From Podospora pseudocomata (lineage: Eukaryota > Ascomycota > Sordariomycetes > Sordariales > Podosporaceae), in assembly GCF_035222375.1 (NCBI RefSeq), contig NW_026946365.1, forward strand, positions 930,001 to 994,000: a stretch of 64,000 nucleotides of DNA. Reading direction: 5' to 3'. Below the pieces are notes generated by a model. It worked only from the letters and a program-made list of their open reading frames with translations, searched no databases and was not told the origin of the DNA. Of the stretch, positions 10,803-21,786 are shown one piece after another; within the stretch, counting starts at the first letter, position 1, and each line of letters starts with the position of its first letter. A program made the position numbers and the translations under genes.

Positions 10803-12485
10803 TTAGAAGAGCTTGTGCTCAAGAGTCATGTCGGACTCGGGCTGGAGACCCAAGCAGCCGCGCATGATGTTGACGAGAGCGGAGCGCTGCTTGGCAAGGG
10901 CGTTGACAACGGGAGTGCCGGGAGGAGTCAAGGGAGCCTTGAGCATGTAAGAGAGGACAGAGAGAACGCTGTGGAAGCCCTCAAAGTCCTTGGTGGCGGC
11001 GCCGTCGGTGGAGACAGCCTTCCACCGGATACGGGTGAAGAGCTCGGTGATGAGGACCAAGTCGATGATCAAGGGGGAAGCGAGAAGGGAGTCCTCGCAC
11101 ACGTTGAAGAGCGAAATAGTCTGGTGACCGCCGAGGAAGATCTCAGCATAGTACTCATCAAGAGCACGCTTGTCGTCGCCGACAGCGGGCATGTACTTGA
11201 TGACAACGGTGTGGTCGGGCTTCTCGCCGGGGGCGTAGAGAACGGTGTTGGCCTCCACCATGTCGTCAATGACGTTGGACTTGGAGATCTCCTTGGAGCG
11301 GAACTGTCTCTGCTCGCTCAGGTTCTTGCCGTCGTTGTTGCCGAGATGGTTGTAGCTGGCAACGGAGGTAAGCTTGATACCGGCGTTGATGAGGAAGTCG
11401 ACGAGGGCCGACTTCATCTTGGTCTGGCCAGACTTGAAGTCATCACCACCGACGAAGGCCCTGTGGCGCTCGGCAAGCTCAATGGCACCGGGAACGAAGG
11501 TGTTCTGGGGGGAGCCGTTGATGAAGGGGGTGTTTTCGAGGATGCAAGCAACAGCGAAGACGGTGGAGGGAGAGACCTCCTCGTGGCCATTCTCAATGGC
11601 CTTGAGGAGGTTGTCGGCAGTGTCGTTGACACCCTCAATGAGGTCAGCAAAACGCTCAGTGTTGGCGGTCCACTGGACGATGACACGGTCAAGGTTGTTG
11701 GCAGCCTTGAAGTCACTGTTCAATTCATGTTAGTCAAAATGCTTCTCAGAGCAGCTTCAAAAATGTGCAACGTACCGAATGTCCTGGCGGATCTTCTCAA
11801 CGTGGGCCATGGAGGCCTTGGTGCCCTCGAGGATGTTGTCGGCACGCTTCTCCTGGTTGGCAGCAATGAAGTCGGGGTAGTAGATGCTAGGAAGGGGGAC
11901 CATGGAGGCCATCTCCTTGGCAACCAGAGCCTTGAGGCCGGGCTCGAGAACCTGGGCGCGGTCCATAGCCTCGGCGAGGTTGAGCTTGCTGATGTCCCAG
12001 CCGCCGATGACAATGTCGTTGGGGTGGACCATGGGGAGGAGGTCGTGGAAGGGGATGTTGATATCCTTGCGGGTCTTGGCATCGGTGCCGAGCTTGACGG
12101 TAGAGCCCATGATCAGAGAGCCATAGTAGTTGGCCTTCTGTTCACCGCGGCGGGTCTGCCAGGAGAGCCCGCGGCGGTTGGCAATGATGCCGGCGGTGAC
12201 GGTGGAACCGTTGTTGCCGCCCCAGCCAACGAGCATCATACCCAGCTTGGGAACCTTGGTGTCGACATTGAAGTTGTACTGGGTCTCCTTGGGGACCGCA
12301 ACATACTGGCCGTTGACCTCGGACACCTCGGTGGTGTGATAAGTGTACTTGGAGCGGATCTGGTTGTCGGTGTACTCGACGTTGGGGGAGTTGACCTTGA
12401 AGGTCACCTTCTGGTTGGTGGAGGAGGAAACGCCGCCAGAGTTGACAGGTCCATCACCGTTCGCGATCTCAGCGTGGGGAGCCAT
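10803..12485 (-). CDS. ino1: Inositol-3-phosphate synthase
   Basis: Two exons, 11776-12485 and 10803-11715, 540 residues. The enzyme converts glucose 6-phosphate to 1D-myo-inositol 3-phosphate through NAD-dependent oxidation, enolisation, aldol closure and reduction. It is the first committed step of inositol and phosphatidylinositol synthesis and acts in the cytosol. The NAD-binding loop [18 protein letters not shown] lies near residue 88. Other hallmark blocks are [26 protein letters not shown], the catalytic-region KSNVIDDMV, and a C-terminal region ending in LEHKLF. Length matches eukaryotic orthologues. The 60-nt intron splits an Arg codon. In yeast this gene is repressed by inositol; whether that holds here cannot be read from the sequence, but a CATGTG core is present upstream. 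A 5' UTR intron from 12908 to 12488 is plausible. Confidence 0.98.
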
Positions 12486-12798
12486 TGCTAAGGTTGGAGA
12501 GTTATTGATTTTGCCTGGATGCTGAGAGTGAATTTATCGGGTAGAGATGTAATCCGCTGAGCTTCCTGGAGAGGCAGAACAACGGGCTCCGGCGTATGGG
12601 TGATGGACCCTTTCATACATGTTAGCAGAGGTTTGTGAGGAGGCAGCCGGAAGGGGGACGAGTTGAGGCATTCTCCGCCAAAGACCGTGATCTCAACAGA
12701 AACGGCGGTTGAGGGAGCACGAAGAGATTGCCAGGTGGGCTACAACAAAGGGTATATCAGGGGCGTGGGGTCAGGGGACAAGGAGACAAAGGGGGGGG

Positions 12799-12806
12799 CA
12801 CATGTG
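12799..12806. promoter_or_regulatory. CACATGTG E-box upstream of INO1
   Basis: A palindromic CACATGTG about 315 bases upstream of the INO1 start codon. Yeast INO1 is activated through bHLH factors at CATGTG-containing inositol response elements. Use of the same core here is inference, and the site would fall inside the proposed 5' UTR intron. Confidence 0.3.
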
Positions 12807-15800
12807 GTAGTGGTAGTGTAGGTAACGACATGGGACGACGGAGTCCAAAAGGACAGGTGTTGACGGTATGGCGGCATATGCGTCGAAGTTCGGAGGAGCA
12901 ACACTTACGAGTTAAGAAGGTTGGAGAACGTTTTGACGGTGTCGTGATCGCGGCCCTGGAGCTGCGATCAACAAAGCTGAGATGGGAGCAACAAAAGGTT
13001 CGAAGGGGGTAATGTCTCGAGTCAGACTCGAGGGAGTTGGCTTGTTTTGTTCACAAGGAAGTAGGCAAGACGAAGAGCGGAGGAGCACGAGACGACACAA
13101 TCGTCCGACAGCAAGTGACAGGAAGGGCCTTCCTTTTTATGTTTGGGGAAAAGACCGGACGACGTGGGCGGTGAAAGAAACGAAATCCGCACTATAACCT
13201 TGGGGCTCCACGTTTCGGACAAGTCGGCCGTTCAAATCACCGTTCAATGGCGGGGGCCCGGGGTCCATCCATGAGTTGATCGGATGAATGCGTAGCGGCG
13301 GTCAATTGCTGCCGGGAAACATAGCGTGTACTTTTCCAAATCACAATCAAGACATATTTCCACGGTAGAGACACTGCGAGCTCAGAGCTTTGGGCATAGC
13401 GCCTGCAGATACCAAGAGATAAGGGCATGGGGAAGAGCTATGCGAGCAGCGAGCATCGAGCACAAGCAGCAAGCAGGACGCAAGCCGCACCGGCAATTTC
13501 CTGATCGAGAGAGAGCCTTCTCTGTGGATTGTCTGGCCGTTGGATGTCGCCAGAAAGTATAGAATGCACAACCTACCCACACAGCAAATAAAAAAAGCTG
13601 CCCCGCCATCCCCGCTCTGCCACAGCACGGCAGCGGGAGGGCGGGGGCATGTCTCGGCCCCCGATTTCGCTGATTGGTAGCGGGGGAGCGGCGGAGTTGA
13701 CCCGTCCAACCCCAACACCTACCGACGCCGGGCGGCAGCAGGTTGCCCGAAGAACTGACACCGCCCGTGGCTTCAGTGCTGTGTTTCGATGAGAGGAGAG
13801 CTCGGGTTTGCTTCTTTAGTGGCTGCTGTCTCTGCAGGACGAGTATCCACTGTGAGCTGTCAAGCCAGTCAACAACAGCAAATTCACACCACCCGCGCCC
13901 GCTCCCGGCCCGGTTGGTTGATGTTGACGTTGGTAATATCAGACTCGAGGCCGCAAGGGTACTCTTGCCGTTCGGTTTTAATTCGATCCGTACATAACAT
14001 ATGTCTGCTTCCAACTTCCAAATCTGTCACCGCGCAGCCGTATGGCTTTCATGGCTTGACTATACAGTTCGAGGCAAGGTATCATGATAAGCACTAAAAG
14101 CGGACATATGTCGTTCTGTATCACGATATTCCACCTGTGTTGTTGTCCTGCAGTCTTGAGGGAGTTACCATTCACCAACGAACACGAGCCGGCAGGGGTA
14201 TGTGTGACATGCAGCAAAAGTGATATCTGATTTTACTCTGGCAATAAGGTGATCCCTTGCCTCATCATTCGTCGACGCTCCCGAGCATGTATCAGGGAGA
14301 CACAGCAGTCTCGGTCGGGCTGTCGTGTGTATAACCAAACGCCGAGTTCTGTTTTGTTGGAGAAGATGCACCGTTTCCTGCCCACCGCTCTTCTCGGGAA
14401 CGGTGCCGTATATGGCAGCTCATCGATACGGCCAAGATGCTTGTAAACCATCCAATCTTGGAATTCCCAGAGGGTGGAACTGCCGTCTTCAACGTGTTTC
14501 CTGTAGTTTGGCATTGCGGCAGTGTGCTGTGCCCTGAGACGCGAGATCCCTTGAAGACTGTGGGGAAACCTCGAAACGAAACCTACCAAGACCCTCAACT
14601 TGGCATGCTCGATCCTTGTAACTCATTGAAGATCAGTCTTTTGCTGGCAACGATTGACTGATCATTACTGAGAGTTGGAGAAGAGCAGAGGAGCGACGTG
14701 GTTAGTGTACCCCACGCCCGTGCCGAACTGCTCCGTCTCCAGGGTGCTCGTTCTATGCGAGCTCTACTACAAGAGTGCCTGCTCGAGAAGGCTGGGCCGG
14801 AAATGCTTCTCTGTGGCTGCTTGTGAGTCGTCTTCAGTAGACATATACTATCATGACTGCGGGAGAGTTTACTCGTTGTCACCCCACTGACGTGATGAGA
14901 AACCCTTCAGTCATTCCCATAGGCCCAGCCTTGAGCCTCCGCAGCTGCAAATCAATAAGGAAGAGTTGACGTGCAGCTTCTCAGTGATGAGGTGCTGGTC
15001 AACAGTGGCTTGCTGCATCGATGCATTGTCGATGCGAGGCAGGCTCAGGCAGGACGACGAATCCGGCCAGTTGTGTGCAACCAACATGAGATCCTCGACG
15101 TGGGGTTGACAGTTTGCAGAAGTGCCATAGGTTGCTCTTCCCGCACCACCCCAACTATTTGTTTCGCTCCAGTCAAAAAGAGGTTCTTACCTGCAAGATC
15201 GATGAACAGCATTGAGGGCTGTGTGGACCACAAGCAAGCCGGCGGCTGGCACGGGAAGCCGACATAATCTCTCCATGGTTTTCGTGCTGTTCCGAGGCAC
15301 CTAAGCGATGCTTGCTTTTGATCATCCCGCCCTCGTCTATCCTGACACACCAAGTCGGCCTCTAAACGGGCTGTCAAGGCGAGCGAATCTGATTTACCGC
15401 CGCATGGCAAGGTCACGAAATGGCCCGGACCAGTCGTTCGACCTTCACCTCCCACACTCTGGACGAGGCGGGGTAACCATACACACAGTGCAACCGCCAG
15501 ATTGCCCTACACTCAAAGTCGTCAGCCAATATTCTGGGCGCCATGTCTCCAATCTTATTGGATATGCAGGGCATGAAACTCGCCCTATAGGTATATACCT
15601 CTGTATATATGAATGTCGGAGGTGAGGGCAGGTCGTCGTCATGGCCGGGAGACCGAAAGGGGAAATGTGGAGGTCTTTCTGGAAGAGCACCCCAGACAAT
15701 GGTTCATTTTTCTCGGCAACAGCCTTTTCTCCAGACAGATGCGCCTCTCAGGGCTCGCCAGGGGGGGCAAAGCAGTGCGGAACGATGGCTCGGCAGGGCG

Positions 15801-17573
15801 CGGGTTGCTTGCTTTTTCGATGCGTCCAATGATTCGGCACATCGGGCGCCTCAGGAAGGCGATCAATCTTGGGCTCGCTGGCCCCGGCAGCCATTCAGCC
15901 GCCTTGGACGGCCTTGTTCGATTTTCAGCGAGATGAGAACCGTGAAAAGCCGGAATTGTCGCGAGTTGTTGGCAGAGGTGGCAAGCAATGCCAACTGATG
16001 AGGGTCAGATGCGGTGTGAACGCATCGGCAGGAGCACTCTTCTGTGCCTGAAGGCTGCATTCGGGTCACTGGACCGAGCGGTGAGGCCGCTTGGCGTGGA
16101 GAGAAGGTTGCAGTGATGCATCGCCGTCTCTCGGAAGAGAGGAGAAAGCCATAGCGAGTATCAGAAAATATCGCAGCGATCGAGGGTGGGAAGAGGGTAT
16201 TGGGGCCAAGAGGATGCTGAGACGCGGGAATGGGTTGCTGGTTCAACTGAAAAAAAAAAAAGTGTCAGACAAGTCATTCATGCTGGATTCCTCCATGAAT
16301 CCCGTCATCCTTGATCGATCCTGGTGAGTATGATTAGTCTCTAAACGCACCAATTGGGAGCTGTGGTGAATGTACATAGCTTACTGCTGGTGATAGGTGA
16401 GGTCTAAGACAGAAAGCCACTGGTAGTTGGTTCAAGAGAAAAGTGGGCACCTCGAGATTACAACAAGCCACTTTGAGGGTTTGTTTGGCGCGCCGTTGAT
16501 GTTTGGTGGACGGGTCATGTTTGATGCTAGAGCTTGCCTCAAGGTAAAGGTGGCATCGCGGATCTGGGCCACGGGCAGCATGAAAAGACCCCGAAATGAT
16601 CTCCGATAATTTTGAAGTCGTGCGTCGGGTTGACTGGATGCAACACACCCTTTTGTCACTCGTCCCTGTCTCACCACCCTTGCCTGCCGGAACTGCTGCT
16701 GATGGTCAGAACTCAGAAGCTTCTCCTTCACCGTGCATGATAGGCGTTGGTGATAGCCGTTTTGGGAACAAGGTGAGCTGGCACAGCGCGGGTAGGTAGA
16801 GATAGATGGAGATAGCAGAGAGATGGCAGAGACTGTCTGTAGTGAGAACGTGTGAGTGAGGTTCAACAGTCAGGGGGCCTGGCCTCGTCCATTTTGATTT
16901 CCGCCCCATCTTGTGGCCATCGCGCACATCCCGGTCGGCTTCAATCAGAAGTCGTCGATAATTGCGGAGGCGCTCGGGCCTGGAACCCACTGCGAACGAG
17001 GGTTCCCTGGGTGGCTGCCGAGGGCCCGACCTGAGACCCTTTTTGGTCTCTTCGTCTCGACAGGGAAGGCCAGGGTGAGCAGGGCCAGGGTCGCGGTCAC
17101 GGTGTCTCCCGCCCGCGCAACTGCCAGCGCCCGCGATTCTTCAACTCTCTCCCTCTTCTGCATCCCTTCCATGCCGTCAAACCGCCAGACTCGACCCCCG
17201 AGACACGATCCGCAACGCACTCGTCCATCGCCTTCCCCACAGATCGCTCATTCCGTGCATTTCGGCAAGTTTGCCCTGTGCATAGCCCTGACGAGCTTGG
17301 CATCCCTCGGGCCTCTTGTGTTTGCCTGCTTGCGAGAGCCGGTCCCTGTCTTGTAAAACCAGATCAGATCCCTCCCGCTGCACCTCATCATCCTGAACAT
17401 ATTAACGATTGCTGGAAACAATTGATAACCTGGAACCACCACCACTTTGACCCCGGACCTAATTTCGACGACAACTACGGATACTCCGAACTTCTCTGTC
17501 TATCTCGACTACCGTGCTGCTGTTATCACACTCATCACCTACATATATATATATATACCTACATAAAGGCATT

Positions 17574-17610
17574 CGCCGGGTTCAGGACGCGTGGACTGGG
17601 GAACCCGGCG
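17574..17610 (+). promoter_or_regulatory. 5' leader hairpin of the LIM gene
   Basis: A perfect 10-bp inverted repeat, 17574-17583 against 17601-17610, with a 17-base loop. It is GC-rich and can extend by one wobble and one A-T pair. It lies 123 bases before the LIM start codon, so it would sit in the mRNA leader where a stable stem can slow scanning or bind a regulator. Confidence 0.55.
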
Positions 17611-17733
17611 GACTAAACAGCTTCTCCGGACAGTTCGAGACTTCCCCACAAAGCCGAGACCGAGACGCGCCTCGATTCCCATGTTTCAGTCGACGACACA
17701 CCAGTGACTTGCAGGAAACGACGCTGATTGGGA

Positions 17734-20370
17734 ATGGCCACCGTGGGAAGAGAGTCGAGCTTCATGCCGACTGTGAAATGCTCGTCATGTGGCTTACAAG
17801 TGGAAATCTCCCTGATGGGAGAACATGAATGTTCGGGGCCGCCAGCGGTGGAAGGTAGGCGGTTGATTCCGTTTGTTCACCCCGACAACTTGCTGACCAT
17901 GCATTCAGAAACACCGCCGATGCCCGCCCCGTCACTTTTTGAAAGATTTAACCCGTGGGGTGCTCCTGCTGCGCCAACGGACCAGTCTCGGGCACCCCCT
18001 CAAGTGGACACCTCTGCTGCCAGTACGCTTGATGCATCTCGAACCATGGCAAATGCTGACGATGGTTCAGATCGTGCCTACGCAGGACAAGGCCAGTTGA
18101 CGCCAGTGAGTTCACTGTCGAGTGGATCACAACCGAGCGAGCAGAACATCTCGCCCAAAACACCAAATGCTAGACCTGCTACTGACAAGCCGGACGAATT
18201 CTTTGCTCCTCAAATTGCCAATGATTCGCCTCCCCCTCAACCAACAAGGAGATCAGGGGGTTATGGGGGGTTGGGTAACGGGACTGATTTCGACGACCAG
18301 CTGCCGCCATCAAACCCAGCAAGGAAACAATCACCACCGAATCTAATGGAACGCCTGAATTCCATCGCTCCTGGGCCGTTTGATGCCAACAGAAGGCCTT
18401 CGAGCAGTGCTCGTAGCGATATAAACGATCGTCCTGGTACTTCAGCTTCCAACCTTGGTAGCTTGGGTGGAGGACAGGCACAACCCAGCCTGAGAAAGAA
18501 CGGCTATGGGGGTTTTGGCGTTCCTGCGAGGAGTCCGAGTCGGCAGGAAGACAATCCTCCGCCATTGACACCCAGTCGCGCCGATACATTTCCTCGTCCG
18601 AATGAAGGCTTTCCGCCACCCCAGCGAACACCTTCTGCGCCACCCGCGGCCTTGAGAATTCAGCCGCCAGACAGATTACGTGCCCCATCAGAGTCTTTTT
18701 CAGACAGAGATGGCGGGGCATCGCCAGACAGCCGAGGGTCCATGATGAGCGACAGACCTCGCCGTCCCAGCCGTGGGCCAGACACTTCGAGACCTCCACC
18801 TCCTCGCAGTGCTACACTCCGACCCACTACCCCTGGTCTCCCAACCATCAACCTTGCTGAGGAGTTCGGCGTTGGGAATCCTTACCATACGCCTTCGGAA
18901 TCGACAGGATCAAGCGTGTCTGTTCACAGCATGTCGGTACAGAGCGTGTCAGCCCAGAGCAGTTTTGAGCGTCGCCCTAGCCAAGCGAGCTCCCGAACTA
19001 GCCCACCCAGGTCCATAGCATCGAGATCTGGACGGAGGAAGCCTTCTGACACATCTAGTTTTGATAACTTGATGTCGGATCTTCAGTCTACAATGGACGA
19101 TAATCAGCAGAAACCGCCAGGTCCTGCCTCTCTCAAAATGCCTTACAAGGGAGGTAGAGATCGGCCATCGCCACTAAGCGCTCGTCCGCCACCGCCAGAA
19201 GGAGGATATGATCCACGCATCGACCCGCGTGGTCAGCGACGAGCAGCAGGAGGATCCCCTCTTCCCTCTCCGTTGGAGATCTCGCCGCTTGGCGAAAGCC
19301 CTGCCATTATGACACCTAGCAGCTTGACACCTGGATCTGGAGCTCAGCCATCTCCAGGCTGGCCGACCCCAAAACCGGAACCAGCTCGACCTCGTGAACA
19401 GGAGCCGCCTGTACCGCAACAATCAGCGTTGAGAGAGCTGCAGGGAGCGTCTCCCATGGACAGGTCACAAGGTCCGCAAAGAGCACCGCCGATGGAAGCA
19501 CCAAGAGAGCTTCAAAGGGCACCCACGATGGAAGCGCCAAAGGAGACCCAGAGGCCACCCGTGGAGCCTTTTCGACCTCAGCTCCAAAGAGCACCAACAA
19601 TGGAGGTCCCGAGACAACTCCAGAGAGCCGCCACGATGGACGAGCCAAGGGACATGCAAAGACAAGATCCCAGCAGAACTCCGCAACGACCTCGAGACCC
19701 CCGTGACGAGCTTCGTGACGGCAGACCTCTCCACGAACGTTCCCGCTCGCAACCTCGCAACTTGCCTCCTCCCTCGGCCCAGCCTTCCCGCGGCGACTGC
19801 AAGGCATGCGGGCTGCCAATCAAGGGGAAATCGATTTCCAGCGCCGACGGCCGTCTCACCGGGCGCTATCACAAGCCGTGCTTCGTCTGCTCGACCTGCC
19901 AGGAACCATTCACGTCAGCGACGTTTTACGTCTTGAACGACAGACCCTACTGCGAGCAACACTACCACAAGCTCAACGGCAGCTTGTGCGGGAGCTGCGG
20001 CCGAGGCATTGAGGGGGAGTATCTCGAGGATGAGACTTCTCGCAAACACCACGTCGGATGCTTCAAGTGCGGCGACTGCGGCATGGCGCTTCGTGATGGG
20101 TACTTTGAGGTCAACGGCAGGGCGTTTTGCGAAAAGGACGCCTGGAGGCGGGTGCAGCAGCCTCCTCCTCCGCCTATGATGATGGGCGGCGGCAGGGGAA
20201 TGGGTGGTCCTCCCGGACGAGGAAGAGGGGCCATGAGGCCGCCGGGACCGATGGGGCTGCCGGGGGCGAATCCGAGGTTTGGGTCGAACGGTCCATATGG
20301 GAATAGTCGACTTGGACCGGGACCGAGACCGAAGATGGAGAAGAGGATGACGAGGTTGGGGATGCTGTAG
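17734..20370 (+). CDS. Paxillin-like protein with two LIM domains
   Basis: Two exons, 17734-17854 and 17909-20370, 860 residues. The 54-nt intron has a GTAGGC donor, a GCTGACC branch point and a TTCAG acceptor. It is a multiple of three without a stop, so retention would give 878 residues. At the N-terminus C16-x2-C19-x11-H31-x-C33 looks like a small zinc finger. A long disordered Pro/Ser-rich region follows. Near 19440-19680 there are about six degenerate copies of a LQRAPTMEAPRE-like unit. LIM1 (from about 19798) and LIM2 (from about 19987) show the full Cys/His pattern: CKAC, HKPCFVC, C, CEQH, then CGSC, HVGCFKC, C, CEKD. The tail is Gly/Arg-rich. The layout resembles fungal paxillin-like Pxl1 proteins of polarity and septation sites; that function is inference. 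Confidence 0.88.
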   Translation: MATVGRESSFMPTVKCSSCGLQVEISLMGEHECSGPPAVEGRRLIPFVHPDNLLTMHSETPPMPAPSLFERFNPWGAPAAPTDQSRAPPQVDTSAASTLDASRTMANADDGSDRAYAGQGQLTPVSSLSSGSQPSEQNISPKTPNARPATDKPDEFFAPQIANDSPPPQPTRRSGGYGGLGNGTDFDDQLPPSNPARKQSPPNLMERLNSIAPGPFDANRRPSSSARSDINDRPGTSASNLGSLGGGQAQPSLRKNGYGGFGVPARSPSRQEDNPPPLTPSRADTFPRPNEGFPPPQRTPSAPPAALRIQPPDRLRAPSESFSDRDGGASPDSRGSMMSDRPRRPSRGPDTSRPPPPRSATLRPTTPGLPTINLAEEFGVGNPYHTPSESTGSSVSVHSMSVQSVSAQSSFERRPSQASSRTSPPRSIASRSGRRKPSDTSSFDNLMSDLQSTMDDNQQKPPGPASLKMPYKGGRDRPSPLSARPPPPEGGYDPRIDPRGQRRAAGGSPLPSPLEISPLGESPAIMTPSSLTPGSGAQPSPGWPTPKPEPARPREQEPPVPQQSALRELQGASPMDRSQGPQRAPPMEAPRELQRAPTMEAPKETQRPPVEPFRPQLQRAPTMEVPRQLQRAATMDEPRDMQRQDPSRTPQRPRDPRDELRDGRPLHERSRSQPRNLPPPSAQPSRGDCKACGLPIKGKSISSADGRLTGRYHKPCFVCSTCQEPFTSATFYVLNDRPYCEQHYHKLNGSLCGSCGRGIEGEYLEDETSRKHHVGCFKCGDCGMALRDGYFEVNGRAFCEKDAWRRVQQPPPPPMMMGGGRGMGGPPGRGRGAMRPPGPMGLPGANPRFGSNGPYGNSRLGPGPRPKMEKRMTRLGML

Positions 20371-21786
20371 GGGTTACAGTTGGACGGTTATCTATCTGAT
20401 CACGCCGAACCGAACCTCCCTTCCCCGGTTAATATTAATTCGACATTTTCGACAATTCTTGACGCTGAGCTAATAACATAAGATAACGGCTTGACGTCTG
20501 ACACTTTTTTTTTCTTTGTTTACGGAAACTCATAGACTGAGGAACTTTTTTTTTCTTGTTGGATTCGGCTTTTTATACCCCCCCCTTATTGTGGATTTGG
20601 CTTCATATATATATATATGTATACCCACCGGGATATTCTGGACAGGTTGTTATCTTTTTTTAACCTTTTTTTATTTTTATGATACGAGAATTTTGAGCTG
20701 GCCAACAGCATATTTGGATGGAATATTTTTGGACTGGTGGATGGATGGATGGGTGGATTAGGGTCTGGGATAGGGAGGGGAGGGAACAGAGGGGGAGTTG
20801 TGGGAAATGCATTGGGTGGTGGAAGGATGGGATTTCTGGGGATGGGGAGGGGACATGATTGTGTTGCACGGGTTGGGGGGTTCCTGCTGTAAGGGCCCGG
20901 TGATTGCTTGAATCTGACGTGGTGATACGCGACGGGTGTGATGGATGGATGGATGGACGGGCGGTTACATGAGATATTGAACGGGGTTTGATGTTGGGAT
21001 ATGCTGTGCATCGTCATGTCATGATGATGTGTACAGGCAGGCAGGCAGGCGGGGAGATAGCTGAGATTTTGGAAAAGAGACAATTTTTAGTTGCTAATAT
21101 ATGGAAGACATATTGACCCAACCTGTTCGCTTTTTGGGGTGGTATCGGGGAGGTTTGATGACGGCATGCGAGTGTGTGAAGGTCTGTCTATGCAAAACTC
21201 ATCTGGCATGTTGCGTATCAAATTCCCGTGGACGGGTAGATGGACTTTCAGACGGATGCACTCCGATTGGGGTTATGATGTGGTGGTCGGTACCTACCCG
21301 GCAAAGATGGCCGATGAGAAATGATACAACGATACTGTGGGTGTGTTTTCCATTCCAGATAGTTTGCTTGTTTCAAGTTGGGTCATGGTGTTCCACTGTC
21401 TCGGGATAATACCGAGAGCTTGTACTCTGGACTTTGATGGCGAATATGGCCACGACTGTCTTGAGTCCGGGAGGAGGTTTGAGCAATGATGGAAGTACCG
21501 AACGTTTTGCTGGCTTTTTTTGGGGGGGAGGAATTGCTCCCTGTTGTTTCCGGGGTATATATGGGATTAGAGAAGGAAGTTGGTGTATTGTAGCTCTGCA
21601 GGAGATCACTCGTCCGTCAGGTGCCTTGGAGATGGTTCAAGTGCTAGAAATGCGGTTGGATAGGTATTCGCTAGTTACCAAAGGTTGTGGTGTTTATGGG
21701 TAAGTTCACGTAGGTAGCCGGTGTCCCATCTTCTAGATCTATGGTTTCTGAAGGAGAATCCCCAGGTTAGTAAGTAGGGTAGGTAG
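20371..21786. other. Intergenic region after the LIM gene
   Basis: No supportable gene. T-runs near 20511-20555 and a TA-repeat near 20607-20620 suit the LIM 3' UTR. GATG repeats lie near 20739-20755 and 20940-20957. Upstream of the WOPR fragment I could not identify a convincing first exon. Confidence 0.4.

Larger units (their letters stand above)
12486..17733. other. 5.2 kb region without supportable genes
   Basis: The region between the INO1 start and the LIM gene start. The INO1 side carries a possible 5' UTR intron (GTAAGT donor on the minus strand at 12908-12903, TTAG acceptor at 12488). The LIM side carries the leader with a TA-repeat near 17543-17557 and a hairpin. Between about 13.2 and 16.9 kb there are only short ORFs. 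The longest, 13382-14014 on the minus strand, is Cys- and Trp-rich and of mixed composition, with no family signal. Non-coding transcripts are possible but not visible. Confidence 0.4.

Noticed and set aside
10794-12491. Long plus-strand ORF opposite INO1
   Set aside because: It is the antisense shadow of INO1, produced by strong codon bias at third positions. The minus strand encodes the conserved enzyme.
13382-14014. 210-codon minus-strand ORF
   Set aside because: Cys- and Trp-rich mixed composition, no domain, no start context support; overlapped by several other short frames.
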